Origin: Botryllus schlosseri
Lineage: Eukaryota > Chordata > Ascidiacea > Stolidobranchia > Styelidae
DNA length: 31,580 nucleotides
Assembly (NCBI GenBank): GCA_000444245.1
Contig: ATSW01053152.1
Coordinates: 1-31,580, forward strand
Direction: 5' to 3'
This document shows, piece after piece, positions 1 through 12,500 of the stretch. The position numbers were made by a program, and so were the translations under genes. Under the pieces are notes generated by a model. The model ran no database searches. It was not told where the DNA came from and saw only the letters and a list, made by a program, of their open reading frames with translations. Position 1 is the stretch's first letter. The number at the start of each line of letters is the position of its first letter.

Positions 1-456
1 GGTGAGATAAGGTCGTGACGTAAAAACAAGGTACCGTGTTAATATTTGCAACCAAAAAGAAACTAGTTGAAAATTTTGATGCTTTTTGAAATTTTACAGT
101 TGCTAGTCCCCTCAAGTTTTGAAAGCGCTTCAGCAAGTAGGGCCTGCCTTAGTAAAATAGTTCATGGACGGCGTTATCCTGGTGATTTCTCGCTGGCATC
201 CCGCGTGGCGCCCCCCATAGTTACGTGACTCATCACCGTGGCTAGTAAAGAAAAGCTAACTAGCCACGGCCAGATTACTCGGCGGCAATGACGATTTCAC
301 TAATGATAATGTCCTCGTAACGAACATCCAGTTCAGTGTTAAGAGCAAGCACTCCGATATCAAAGCCATAAGCACAAATGACACAAGCGTAGACGACCCA
401 CTTCTGGCTGATATAGTATGAGGACATAGTCAGTGACGATATGTGCCTTTTAACAG
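1..456 (+). other. HUWE1: HUWE1 intron (partial), upstream of exon 1
   Basis: No homology to the expected preceding HUWE1 residues was found. The first bases, G followed by GTGAGATAAG, look like a 5' splice site, so base 1 may be the last base of the preceding exon; this cannot be proved from one base. Confidence 0.5.
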
Positions 457-598
457 GATCGCAAACGGCAGCGTTGTACTGTACGAGTTAGCTACGGCGC
501 CTTCGGGCTGCGATCCGTCAGACATTCCGCTGATACAAACGCTGGTGCACGCTCACGCATTTGTGATGGTGTTTTTGCACATCAGCAGGACGCAACAG
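457..598 (+). CDS. HUWE1: HUWE1 exon 1 of window
   Basis: Acceptor TTTTAACAG precedes it and donor GTAAGT follows. The first base completes a codon begun upstream. The peptide starts [15 protein letters not shown] and ends [19 protein letters not shown], matching human GGSVLLRELACAG and HALTAAHAYIMMFVHTCR. It is a helical scaffold segment just after the DUF913 region. Confidence 0.93.
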
Positions 599-3500
599 GT
601 AAGTTTTGGCTAAGAGTTTCGACCATAAATCCTAATTTGATTCACCGAATATTTCACTCTGCGTTCAGAATGATATAAGGAACATGCTGGTCGGCAATTG
701 GGCTGGCGAAAGTGGACTGGAGGTAAGTCTTGCGGTTTTATTCGATGTATTCCAAATGTTTTGGGTTTATTTCCAGTCGTTGTTAGTGACTAAGTACTCC
801 TACGTTTTCATCGTACTCGAGTAGGTTCTGCCTTACTCAAGTGGTTATGTTTTGGACGAATTCTACTTCAGATTGATCCTTTATTTGCTGAAAGTACTTG
901 CCTTTCCCGCATTTGTATTTTGAAAAGATAGTTTGGATAAGTTAACACGACTTTTTTGAGTGGAATTGTCATAACAGCCGTGCGAAATAGCTCCGTCGCT
1001 CGGTAGCTAAATATGTTCTTGAGATTATGGCACGTATTCGTACTGCGATTAGTCATTTTGCGTTAGTCGAGATGATGCATGTTTCAATTTTAAAAGCAGG
1101 CACTTCTGATTAAGTGCTAAGACTGTGCGACCTCCGAGCTAATACACTTTTTGAAACTATGTATTTTAGTACTAACATAACATAACATAACATGGTTGGG
1201 TTATATTTTTATCTGAACAAGTCACACACAATGTACAATGCGATAAGACACAATGCGATGTCATGAACAGATAGGAGGATGTAGAACGACACGCATCAGT
1301 AGCGATCCTTTACTCTAACATCCACCTCGGCCTAGAGTGCCCGATGTCACAGTTCTTTTTCGATGTTGATCTCTTTGAAGCCGCGGCCCTTTCTACTAGT
1401 TCTTTCCCATTCATTGTGAGTGCTTTCTTTCGTCGGGTCTTTTTCTGGGCTTTTTTGTCGCCGTAAGAACGGCAACGGCAGGGGAAGAGGGGCCCAGATA
1501 AACCTCCGACGGGAATCGAACGCGGTTCGCCTGCGTGCTGGGCGCTTATCGTAACCACTACACCAGTGTTTCTCAACCCCGAGTCCGCGGACTCAAATGA
1601 GTCCGCGGAAGGTCCTTGGTGAGTCCGCGAACACAGGAATTTTCAGTAACTTGATCGGCTCGGCACACTTTTTCTTCAACTTCCGATATGATTTCGGAAC
1701 ATGTAATTGACAGACCTACGGGGCTCGTTCACTTTCGGACCAAAGTCATTGTAGCCTTACGGAGAAAATAGCTTTTTGGTCCGAAAGTGAATGAGCCCCG
1801 TCCTAGTCCGGTTTCGCCAAATTCCGATTTGAGAATTAGGCTGAGTGATTTGCAAAATACCCATTTTAAAATGTTAGTAACCTCAATAGCTGTCATAAAA
1901 AATGCATCATAGATACCTCAAATGTGTGACTGGCGGCACTCAACTTCAATAGTGCTTTCAGAACTACATTCATTACAGTAGAATCTATTACCTCGGTGAC
2001 TTTTCGGGTTTCCCTTATCAAGAATTAACGGCACCATAAAAAGGATAAAGAGTTTGTATACAATCTTTCAATATTCCATTAATATATTCCGCTGATTGTC
2101 TGTGTAAAGTCTTCTGAGTATTGTATAATTTGATTCTCTATTATCCCTCTATTATGACTACCGGTAGTACCGGTACAGCTGACTTTGACCAGCTACAGTT
2201 CCTTTTTATCATTGCATTGTTACGTCATATTTTGCCAATTTGGATTTTGTTTGAATCTCTTTCTATACGCTTCTTATTGTGCCGTTACCTCTTGTTGATA
2301 AGGGGTATACGAAATTCCTGCAAGTTAATAAATTATACTGCAATGAATGTAGTTTTGAAATTAATATTAGAGATACCTCAATAATCGATGTTTGGCCACG
2401 TATATTTCAAACGCAAGAACAACGAAACAGCACCACTACAAATTGATCAGCATTCCAAGCATTATTGGTTCTCCTGAGATTTTCTGTGTCTTGGGCAAAC
2501 CAGTTGGTTGCAAGTATCACAGGCAAAACGGGTATGCTTTGCACATCTGTCGCATCATCCGGGTTTGATACCAATCACGCCAGGTATAAAACCCCTATTA
2601 TCGCCAACTGGAATTTTTCAAAATGCCCTACATTTACGTTCGAGGTAGCCTATTGCTAAAATTGTCATAAGCAATTTTATCACGGTCATAAACTTTACAA
2701 TTTTGGTCGGATTGACTTGAATTTAGTACGAATGGACTCGGAATTTAATGCTGTGTGATCACTATTAACAATTCACATACAGAATATGCCAGGTATAAAC
2801 CCCTGGGCCAGCTCTTTATACACTACACACGTATGCGGGACCGTAACTGCCGTACACCAAACCCCCATACTTGAGGGGGGACCTCGAAGGGGGGCCAAAA
2901 CTATTCGTGAATTAACATAAATTATAGAGTGTTTTTTGAAAATTTATGCATCTTTTTAGAAAAATTATATCATATTCCGAAACGCCTTACTCAGCTCGAC
3001 CGATAAATCTGAATGCATGAGCAGAGATAGCATAAAAAATTTACAGCTAGATGCAATCCCCGATCATGCTGACCGATTCAATCATGAATTATGGAATATT
3101 TTCGCGCCTCGCGCGGTTTATTCGAAACAAAATGACTGAATGAACGGTACAAAAATTTCGCTGAAAAGTAGCGCTAAAAAGGTATCGGAAGGGGGGTCTG
3201 GGGGTAAAGCCCACCAGAAGTTAGGTTTAAGGCCTGTGTGGCCCAAGACCAACGTTTTGTTGTTGAGGGGGGCTGACGAAGTGCTGTTACGGTCCTGCAC
3301 GTAGGCACATTGCACAGGTTTCCGGCGCGATATACGCTAAGTGCTGGTAATTGATTATGGCGACTTGTTCACTCACAGACTATTTGGAAAATTACAAATC
3401 GTAGGGACATGTGCTAATCACAGAAACAATCTAAAGTTGTCTAATATAAGTGGAACTCGAGATGTGGACTGCATTACTGAATAGTTGCTTGAATTGCAAA

Positions 3501-6500
3501 GCCGACAGATGTGGAAAGACAGATTTAAGAAAGCTTCCTTGAGTCAATTTTAGCTCATTTTTTGTTGATACCGTATTACACTCTCTTGGATAGAAAAAAA
3601 AAAATATTTTTCAGTAATATATAGCTTGAGTCCGCGGGTATACTGGCGAGCTTGAGATGAGTCCGCGGGTAAAAAAGGTTGAGAACCACTGCACTACACT
3701 ATCTCCCCTACCTACTTTTTGACATTATTCTTGAAGTAGATTTACTCGTCCGGAAATTAGCTACTTCTACTCGTAATTGAGCAGATATTTACGGTGTCAC
3801 TTTACTTCTACTCAAATTGTGACTTTTGACCGTGTGTGTTTATTTCTGGGGTACCGTCATACGTACTTAACCCGGCTTCGTCCTAATCTTCAGATACTCG
3901 CGCGTCTGAACAAGCTCTACTGCTGTCTGATATGGGAGGCGACAATGCTGATGACTTTCTGCCCTAAAAACGAGGAGACCGAAGGTACCTTTTTCTTCGT
4001 GGCTGTTTTCCAGGAAATTAGGGGAAAAATAGAAATCCCGTGTCACCCGGGGTCGATCAAGTTCGTTCGTCTGGCATCCAGTGCCTGTCATCGCGTCGAT
4101 GTGATACAATAATAACTTTCGGAATGATTACGCACGCCGTGCTCTCTAATACACAATCGATGTTATCTTCGTCGAGAGTAGTTCCGCTTTGATGACTTCA
4201 CGGAATTCAATTCATTTCTTACGGGAGCTTGTACTTTCACGTTGAAAAACGGCACTCATTCTGTGGGTAATAATATTAAGAAATTCGGTCCCTACTTGGG
4301 AATGCTGGCTATCTTGACATCCGATTTCTTTTCTGTACCAAATTCATTCGGACCTGCATTTCTCTGTAAGTTAGAAAAAATTTGTGATCCACTGTCCCTG
4401 ACAAGTTTGTTTGATTTCAATTACCTACAGTACATAAAATCTACTTACCCATCGGCTGACAGCAACCTAGCTCCTCGGCTCCTCGGGTACTTCTGTTATT
4501 AACCCCCACAACATATCCGATATGATGATATATTTAGAAAATATTCGATTGAATACCTGTTATCCCCATATTAACATTATCGGCCTACTTAACCATGATA
4601 TTTCTTCATTTTAAATGTTTGCTACTATTAGTAAGTTGTTTTCGTTTCTTGATTAACGTTTTTTACAACCAGACCATGTAGATTTTGTAGAAGCAGTGTC
4701 CGTGTTTGATGCAGGTTTGAACAGAATAGTCAACCCCGAGGTGGTGTGCTATCGATAATTCCTATCTGACACGGAATATTATGCATGCTTTGATTGTGTC
4801 TGTTTGTGATGTATTCCGGCTGCATGAACAATAAAGATTCTCTATATTCGTTCAGTATGTGAACCGGCCGCCCGACTTCGAACCATCATGCTGGAAAGGG
4901 CTAACTCGCAAGGCAAAGGCAAAGAAGCAATGGAGGAAGACAATCAGGTGAGATCTCATTGAGTCTTTTACATCAAGTCTTTCCGAGTCAATTGAGTCTT
5001 TCACGGTTTACGTGCCCTTTCAGAACGCCGGGCCTTGGAACTCGTTTCAAAAAGTGGTACGGTCAGTTGTTCTCGCCGCGTCGCGACTCGGGAGGTCCAT
5101 GGCCGAATTATTTGGATTACTGGCGAAGCTGGCTATCGGAATACCGTTGAGGCAGAGATACAGGTTGGCGGATAGTAGATTTTGAATTTAATACAGTCGT
5201 ATTTGAGGCTGGGTGTAGCAGCCCAAACTGGTAGTTACCAACAGTGGTATTAGGAAAAATTAAGGACATCCCAATTCTGTATCACACTGCTGAAGCTGAT
5301 TGATAAGTGATGAGTAGGGCGATTTTTTTAACCTAAAAACAGGAGATTTAGACCTAAAAAATCGAAATTTTGACATTTTTTGACCTTGAAAACTTGATTT
5401 TGACCAAATTTTGACCTCGTGTATGTAAATTAGGTGTTTTCCCACATTGCGTTGGAATTGTACTACTTATCTTCATTTCTGGTTGGAACTGTCTGTTCTA
5501 CGAAGTAGTTCAATCGGAAAAAAAACTTTTTTGACTTGAAAACTGTCATATTTTTGTATGAAAAAACTTCATTTTAAATAACGAAATCTGGATGTACGAA
5601 GAATTCCAGTAGTCACATTCTGCATTATGGTAGAAATAATTAAAATTTGTTGTAGTACAACGAAAGATACTTTCCTACATTACCGGGTAGAAAGCGTCTG
5701 TCCTTACTTAACGCTATAATTTTGACATAATTTTGAATTATTTTGGCATGTCAAAAAAAAAATTGCCCTAGTGATGACATTTTTTAGTCTGCAGGATCAG
5801 CATCTAGGCTTGTACCACTTGTGGTGTGGTTGAGCGCTCAGTTGTTGTCAGGATATATTCATGTCTTGTTAGTGACACGAAGCAATGTACTTATGCGTCG
5901 TTTGTTCAGGCATAACATTCCCTACTATCCACCGCCGGGGCGCGCTGCTTCATACACCGTTGCTGAAAAACTCAGTGAGCTGCTCAAGCTGGGTATGGAA
6001 TGGTCGCTACCCTGTCAGAGAGAATCGGCTCAGTACAAGTGAGTCATATCCAAATTTCGGGTCGATCGTGATTTCGTGCGACTATGGTGTGCTCTCTTTT
6101 ACACGACTGTATTTTGTAGATCGCCTCGGGTATTTTCAAGTCCGTCTTTTTGTGTCTCGGTCGTTTAAGAGAGATGTATTTTTACTGCTTCGTCAATCTG
6201 AAAATTAAACAGATTGACAATGTGAAAAGTACAAAAAAAAGTGAAGGAAATAGGAACTCCAAACGGCCACAACCGAGTGATTTATTTTGGCCGTAGCAGT
6301 GTCTCGAGGCCCGCATGTCTGCACTGCCGCTTTTGGATTGAAACACGTCAGCAGATGTCAGCAGAGAAGCTATTTATGATTTCTTACGCTGATATTTAGT
6401 CGGTCACTTATCTCTCGAATCCACCCGTCTTTCCATTTTGTAGGCGTTACAGGTAGGCAGGTTGTGTGGTAGGTAGAGGCTCGATTTGAGTGTGAAGTTT

Positions 6501-9500
6501 ACTAGTTCTGGTGATAACGGTCGGTAACTCATGTTCATTTGGTATAGTGTTAGGCTGTGAGCATAATGGCGATATCTGTTGCTCGAAATTTTAACGCTAG
6601 CACGAAAGGACTGTTCCGTATCTCTTGTCAATCCGGCATTGCGGGCAGCTAGATATTTCGAAACTTGATTTTAGTGTGAAGTTCTCTGGTTTCGCCGGCT
6701 GCAGCCGACAACTTGTATTTGATACAGGAAGTGTTGTGGCGTTAGGCTGCGATTGTTAAGGCGAAATCTGTTGGTCGAAATTTTAATGCTAGCGAAAAAG
6801 GACTGTCTGAGTTGGCATTAGTTGAGTTGTATTTTTATAATTGCCGGCAACGTTGCAGTTTTTCTTTGCATCATGGCCTCGGTGTTATAATCAGTTTCCA
6901 CGTGGCGATGGTTCGCGCGCAAACGATACGTTTCGTAACTTGGCTCTGTATCAGGACTCCCGGTGTGAGTCAGACGACAAGGCCCTTGCTTGTGTAGTGT
7001 GGCGAGGGTGCGGTGTCGAATGCGAGGACGTCAGATGTGTTACGAAGGTCAATGCTGACGCTGCATCTCTCGCTATGGTTTACGTGCAATGCTGCGATAT
7101 TTCATACCGAGCCTTTTCGTAATTTACTGTGTTATTTCTATCCAGTTGCGTATTCGTTACGCGTTTTTCTAAAGCATTTTTTCACCATCGGCGGTGAACA
7201 CTGTGATTTTGCTTGTCTATAGTCGGTTTCTTGTTTAGTCTAAGCCAGACAGATTATTTCCCAGGCAGCTATTGTGTAGTGGGGATTATTTGTGTTGCAG
7301 GACGGTTTTAGTTTAATCTACCGATTTTTCAATAGACAAGATCATTGTTTGTCTTTGTTTTGTCTGGGCCGGTTCCCGGAATCCTTTGTTGCTATTCTCG
7401 CTAGGTTGGTGAAAGGTCGCTAGCTTGCCGCTCACGTTTGACAATGCTCGAGCCACTGCTCCGTGTAGGCGTATTTAGATTTGATTCTCTGAAAATATCA
7501 CTGATGCCGAATGCTAAATCAGAAACCAATACATTTGTGTCATCATAACGTCACTTCAGATTTACAGAACACGAATGTGTGTTGGGCTCGTTTTTTTTTG
7601 ACGCAGAATATATCATGCAGCGCCCGCGTGGCTCGAATTTGCCTGTTTTAGTGTTCCCATAGTGCGACAAACGTGCTCAAGACCGTGACATGCGCTGATA
7701 TAAATTTGAATCGTCGGTTGCGAAATATCGGAAACTCACATTGCAGAGTGCAGACGTCCGTTACTTTTTCTTTAATAATCATTTTTTTTCACACTACTTT
7801 GAAATTCATGCCCTGCCGCGTTCTCTTCGAGTTGAAACTTTCCTTTCTCGGTTTTAACCACCTAGCTGATCTAATTGACATCGTGCATCATAAATGCCCG
7901 TCGCTGCCTGAGCAATGACAAAGCAAGAACAGTTCTTGATCAGCCTCTGATATATTATCTTTTTCCCCGCATTTTTGCCTGTATCATCTAACCAGCACGC
8001 TCTTTAATATGCCATTGTTTTCTCTTCTCTACCGAATGCTCATTACTCTGTGAGCTGTTGCCATCTCGGGTCGAATGTTGTAATTCCAAGTAAGTCACGT
8101 TTCTGCCGTCTAGCCGCCTTTTTTCATTTTTTTCTCTTGCGTCCTTCTCACTGCTGCCTGTGAGTGAATGAGGTAGCTTGTGTGTAGAATGCTGACTATG
8201 TCATGGTCTGTGAGCACAGGACGCTGGCGTGGAAGTCACGAACTTCTGTTCGAGGAATTGTGTATTGTACGTAGACAGTTTGTGGAATCACATAAGCCGC
8301 CAGGTAGTGTCGCGCTGCCGTTAAAATTGGAAAATACTGTGGTGTAGACTTTTGCTTCAGGCCATCTAAAAGTTTGCGGTGTTTTCTGGCTGGCACCGGC
8401 CTGAAAATCGATGTGCACGCGCAGCTCCAATTGCACATGAATATTGGGCGTATGCTGACAGTGTCCGCCATGGCGTTATGTCAAGCACGCACGGTTTCGC
8501 TGTAACAGTCGCCACTATCACGGCATTTTCACCATGTGCTGCATGTTAATTTCGGCTAATTTAGAGTCGCTCTATGAGGACATGTGTTTTCGCAGAAAAT
8601 AGTAGCTTATTCCTACATATGCCTGTGGATTACCAGCAAAATTTCAAACTTGTACACGTGTCGACCTCTCAATGATGGATTTGCATGAGGTAGGGATTTA
8701 CGGGTCTGTTCAAGCCGCGTTCCATACGGCTAGTAGGCGGTGCATGCTTTTGTGTGAATGGTTTGTTCAAGGAGCTAGTATCCAAACAAACTGATTGACG
8801 TTGGCTCTGTGCTGTACCTAGCAGCAAGTCGATTTTTTTTGCTGCTCTTGCTACTTAAAGCACTCTCTTATTTTTCCCTTTGTGAAACATTTTTTCATGT
8901 AATACAGGTTTTCCTGTTTTGGAACCTTGTTTATCCGGCAATCAACACTCCAGACACTGCCAGACAGGGTGCACTTGAATGATCTTTAATTAGATACTGA
9001 ATGAATAGAAGTTGTACAAAGATTGGTATCGCTTAGCTCACCACACCACACCGCCTCTACCCGATTCAAGTCTGTTACCTGTAGTTCGAGATGGTTCTGT
9101 GTTTCAAAAACAATGTGCCCGGCGTACTAATCCCGTCCTGTGCGATTCGAATTTGTAACTGTAACATTATATCTGACTTATGCTGGCAGTGGTGTTCGTG
9201 TAAATTCCGATGCCATGACCTGTCTGCATTGAGTGTGTGGTTTGGAAATTTGGTGACGCAAACGTGTTTTGATGTTTTTAGGATTTCCTTTCTCAATTGC
9301 ACCATCGGGTTCACCATGGATATGCTGTTCGACGAGAGGAAATTCGCCTATCACCTCATGCTGCAATACTTCCAACGTTCCGGCACGTCGAAAGCCTTTT
9401 TCCAGTAGGTCTTTATATTATGCTTGGTCGTCATTGAGAGCTTGAGGTTAACACGCCTGATTACATACCGCAATTCCCGAGTCTGGCAGAAATACCCTGC

Positions 9501-12500
9501 AGCGTTGTGGCATTTATACAGTTTTGGCGGGAAAAAGTGTATATTCGTCCGATCTGCCCGCCATTTCTCGTATGAGTGCGGGTGTACGCCAGACTAATTT
9601 CTCGGAAAACTCGCGAGTTGTATCCATTTGCTTCTTTAACCACGTCCCTGTTACACGTATTGAGTCGACGATCTGTTTCAAAGCGCGCAGCAAACGAAAA
9701 ACACTCTCTTGCCCGCTCTCTTGCTAAATTCCAGAAATTCTGTCCGGAAATTTGAGTTATTTTCCTCGTAATCAATGCGAGATATTTTGCGCAGGTGTTT
9801 CGAATGGGCGTTGAACACGCCGAGCCTGGAGAAGAAGCCGGACCTGCCCTCGGACCTGTGTCAAGCAGGTATGATTTTGATTAGCCACCTATGCCGCGTA
9901 TGGCAACGGTTTCTATGCTTCGTCAGTAACGTGTGAAAGTCGATAAATCCTAATTGGCGACAAACTGCTTGCTTTTCACGTTATCCGCTAGTCATATGGT
10001 TCATTCGTCTGGAGCGGAAGTGATATATCTTGTTACTGTGATTGTGAACATTTGTTTCGTACGAGAGCATTGTAAGTGTGCCACGCGCCTGATTGCTGTA
10101 TGTGGAGCGGCTCGCAGCAGAGCGTATTTTTACAATCGCGAACAGTCACGTAGGCACACTGCATCTTTGATGCTGTTATTGGTCATTTCAAAGGCATTAT
10201 GTCCAAGAATATGCATCTTATTTTAGCACCGTGAACCAAACTGACCTATATCCAAAAGGGCTCAAAAAACGGGTTGCTCTTATTCTGAGTAACTAAAAAT
10301 TATGTGATATCCACACTATATGCATATAATTCAATATACCAGAAGCGCACTTCGTTTTTCAAGTGTTATCCTCACTTTGCAAATTTTCTTTTTCGATTTT
10401 CTCAATTGTTTTGTGACATAGCGCAGTCTGGTGTTCCAGCAATGTCATGCTTGACAGGGATAGAATGTTGTCCGTTGTTTTCCTGCATTGTATTGGGGGG
10501 ACATTCGGAGCATACATTTGACGTTTAATTGTTTTCTCCACGTTTGCGTGGTAAAATAGGCACATGCTTGGACTGTGTTCGTCTGGAGTGCTCGCGATTG
10601 GCAAACTCCATTTGTATGCCTAACACAACTCATTGGCGCTTCATTTTGAAGTCTATTTTGCTGTACCACCTGTCGCACCGTACATATTGTGTTCTTTGTG
10701 TTCAGTCACGTTGGATGTGTTCTGCCAAATATGGCTCGGACTTCTGGAACGCTTGGTCAACCCGCGGAATATCCTCGAATCGCCACACACCATCACCGAT
10801 AAGACGCAGGGTAAAGGTCAAGGAAAGGCTTTTGACCCCACTCGATTCCTGCTGGAAATTCATGCGGTCAGTGGATTGTACTTCTTTTCAGGAGCTGAAC
10901 CTGTAAATTTTGCTCAGTTTGCAAGAATATGACTTGAGTGTCTGGATAATGTCTTTTGGAGCTAAGTGTCTAAATAGCATGTTCAGTTTGACTTTCCAAC
11001 CGAAGGATCACAGTGCCCATTGTAAAGTCTCATAAATTACTGTTAATGCCCCAAAGAGAACTGGAAGTGTTTTGTTTCAACCTATTCAGAATCTGAATTT
11101 GATGTTTGGAGGGCAGATGCTCTCTTAAATCAGAATGCAGTGTGAATGGCTTGTGCAGATCACTGATTTATTTTTAATAGCAATTTTTAGTATCTGCGCC
11201 AGAATGGTCTAACAATGTTCAGTATTTGCGCCAGAATGGTCAAATCAAGCTATGAAAATACAAAGGGGTATGAGTAATCGAATAGGATGCAGCACTTGTG
11301 ATAATGTAATGGGGAATGTTAGTGAGTGGTCTCAGTGTTGCACAGTCGGTGTATGTTATTACTCTCAAGCTAGTTCAAAGTGTTGTTATCTCGAAATTTG
11401 TGTCAAAATTTACCATATTCATCATTGTGACCTATTCAGTTTTATTGGCTCGATGGCAGTGAAGATATGGCGGTGTTGCATGTGATTTGACAGTCAGATC
11501 GGGAGAGCCTGATTTTTCGTTTGGTATTTAATTTTGTAAAAAAGTTTATTTATCATGAACTCTCTTGGACCAGTTTGTCTCTGAAGCCACTGACTTCAAT
11601 TTATGTCGTCTTATGTGTGCCTTTGCGACAGTTTCCTTGATAGCCGAAGATTTCAAATGGAGTTTGCTATCATTGCGTTTTTCTGTGGAAACGTTCTCCC
11701 GTTAGTTTTATGATAAACGTGCGCAAGTTTGTTCCTTCTGAAACCGTAATATGAAATCGTTAACCGCCATATGTATACATAGCTGTGAATTACATTTTTC
11801 CAAGCCCAATTTCGAAGCCGCTTTTCATTGCTGTGATGTCGGGCCTACTCTTGCTTAAAACATATTATCTGCCAGTCTTGGTTTTTACTCATACCGCACC
11901 TGTTCGAGATGCGTTTCTCATCATTGGCTCTTCCCGTTTCGTTAATCGTGTCTGGCGCAGTTTGTGTCTTGAGGGTCTTTCGAGTTTCAACCACTTGTGC
12001 CCATACCGTTACAGGCCGCTTCAGAGGCGTTGCGGTCGCTGTGGTCTAACAAGCGACTGGAGAGGCTATCGGCCAACCCGCAGTCCTGTGACTCCATCCT
12101 TCTCATTCTGACTTACCTCATACAAGGCGAAAAGACGATCAAAGAGAAATTACAGAAGAACACCGTGTCTAGTGGTGGTAATTAATCATTGCTGTTGTTT
12201 TTGTTTGGTGAAGGTTGACATTGATTGTTATTTTAAGGTTCTACCGCTGAAGTAAGCGTCCACCCGACTACAGCAGTTTCAAGGTTTGTCTTCTTTTACA
12301 AATCTATTACTAGCGAAACACTGGCAGAGTTGCGGATGTTCCTTCTTTTACATGTCGAGATTGTGTTTCAGGCTAAGCCCTTCTTACATGCAATTTAGTG
12401 ACTTTGATTTTGTAGGGTATATAAATTTTTCTTTCAACAATCCAGTTTGGAATCTGTGTAATCTGTTGCGTGGAGTGTATTGTATCGTGACTCAAAGTCT

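Larger units (their letters stand above)
1171..1563 (-). mobile_element. tRNA-derived SINE, body and 3' part, minus strand
   Basis: Read on the minus strand, this is the body of a short interspersed element whose tRNA-like head crosses the hAT insertion at 1564. A perfect-looking RNA polymerase III B box, CGTTCGATTCC, lies at about 1512-1522, preceded by a degenerate anticodon arm. The A box (TAGTGTAGTGG) is split, with its first bases at 3692-3702. The 3' end may be the (TTATG)n tract at 1171-1193, typical of SINE tails. Stem pairing is poor, so this is a SINE and not a working tRNA. A chance 88-codon minus-strand frame runs through it. Family not recognised; the 3' boundary is uncertain. 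Confidence 0.72.
1564..3691. mobile_element. hAT-superfamily DNA transposon, non-autonomous, inserted in the SINE
   Basis: Terminal inverted repeats are CAGTGTTTCTCAACC at the left and GGTTGAGAACCACTG at the right (14 of 15 match). They are flanked by a perfect 8-bp target-site duplication, CACTACAC, at 1556-1563 and 3692-3699. Both the TIR sequence and the 8-bp duplication are diagnostic of hAT elements. Subterminal GAGTCCGCGG motifs occur near both ends. No transposase frame is visible in 2,128 bp, so the element is non-autonomous or badly decayed. Smaller inverted-repeat elements seem to be nested inside it. Removing it restores the SINE A box. Confidence 0.9.

Noticed and set aside
1501-1575. 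Functional tRNA gene (Val-like anticodon CAC)
   Set aside because: The B box is good but acceptor, anticodon and T stems do not pair properly, U33 is missing and the A box is cut by the hAT element; it is a SINE head.
1310-1576. 88-codon minus-strand frame as a small gene
   Set aside because: It lies in the tRNA-derived SINE and starts in its tRNA-like head; the lysine/arginine-rich peptide has no homology I recognise.
2579-2804. Direct repeats of GCCAGGTATAAAACCCCT at 2579 and 2788 as element ends
   Set aside because: They are direct rather than inverted and lack accompanying terminal or target-site structure; most likely a small internal duplication in the hAT element.
5794-6208. Exon starting at 5794 after TCTGCAG, or the long plus-strand frame 5885-6208
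   Set aside because: In the required phase the first meets a stop after three codons. The second is in a different frame from HUWE1. The acceptor at 5909 gives the conserved peptide and correct phase.
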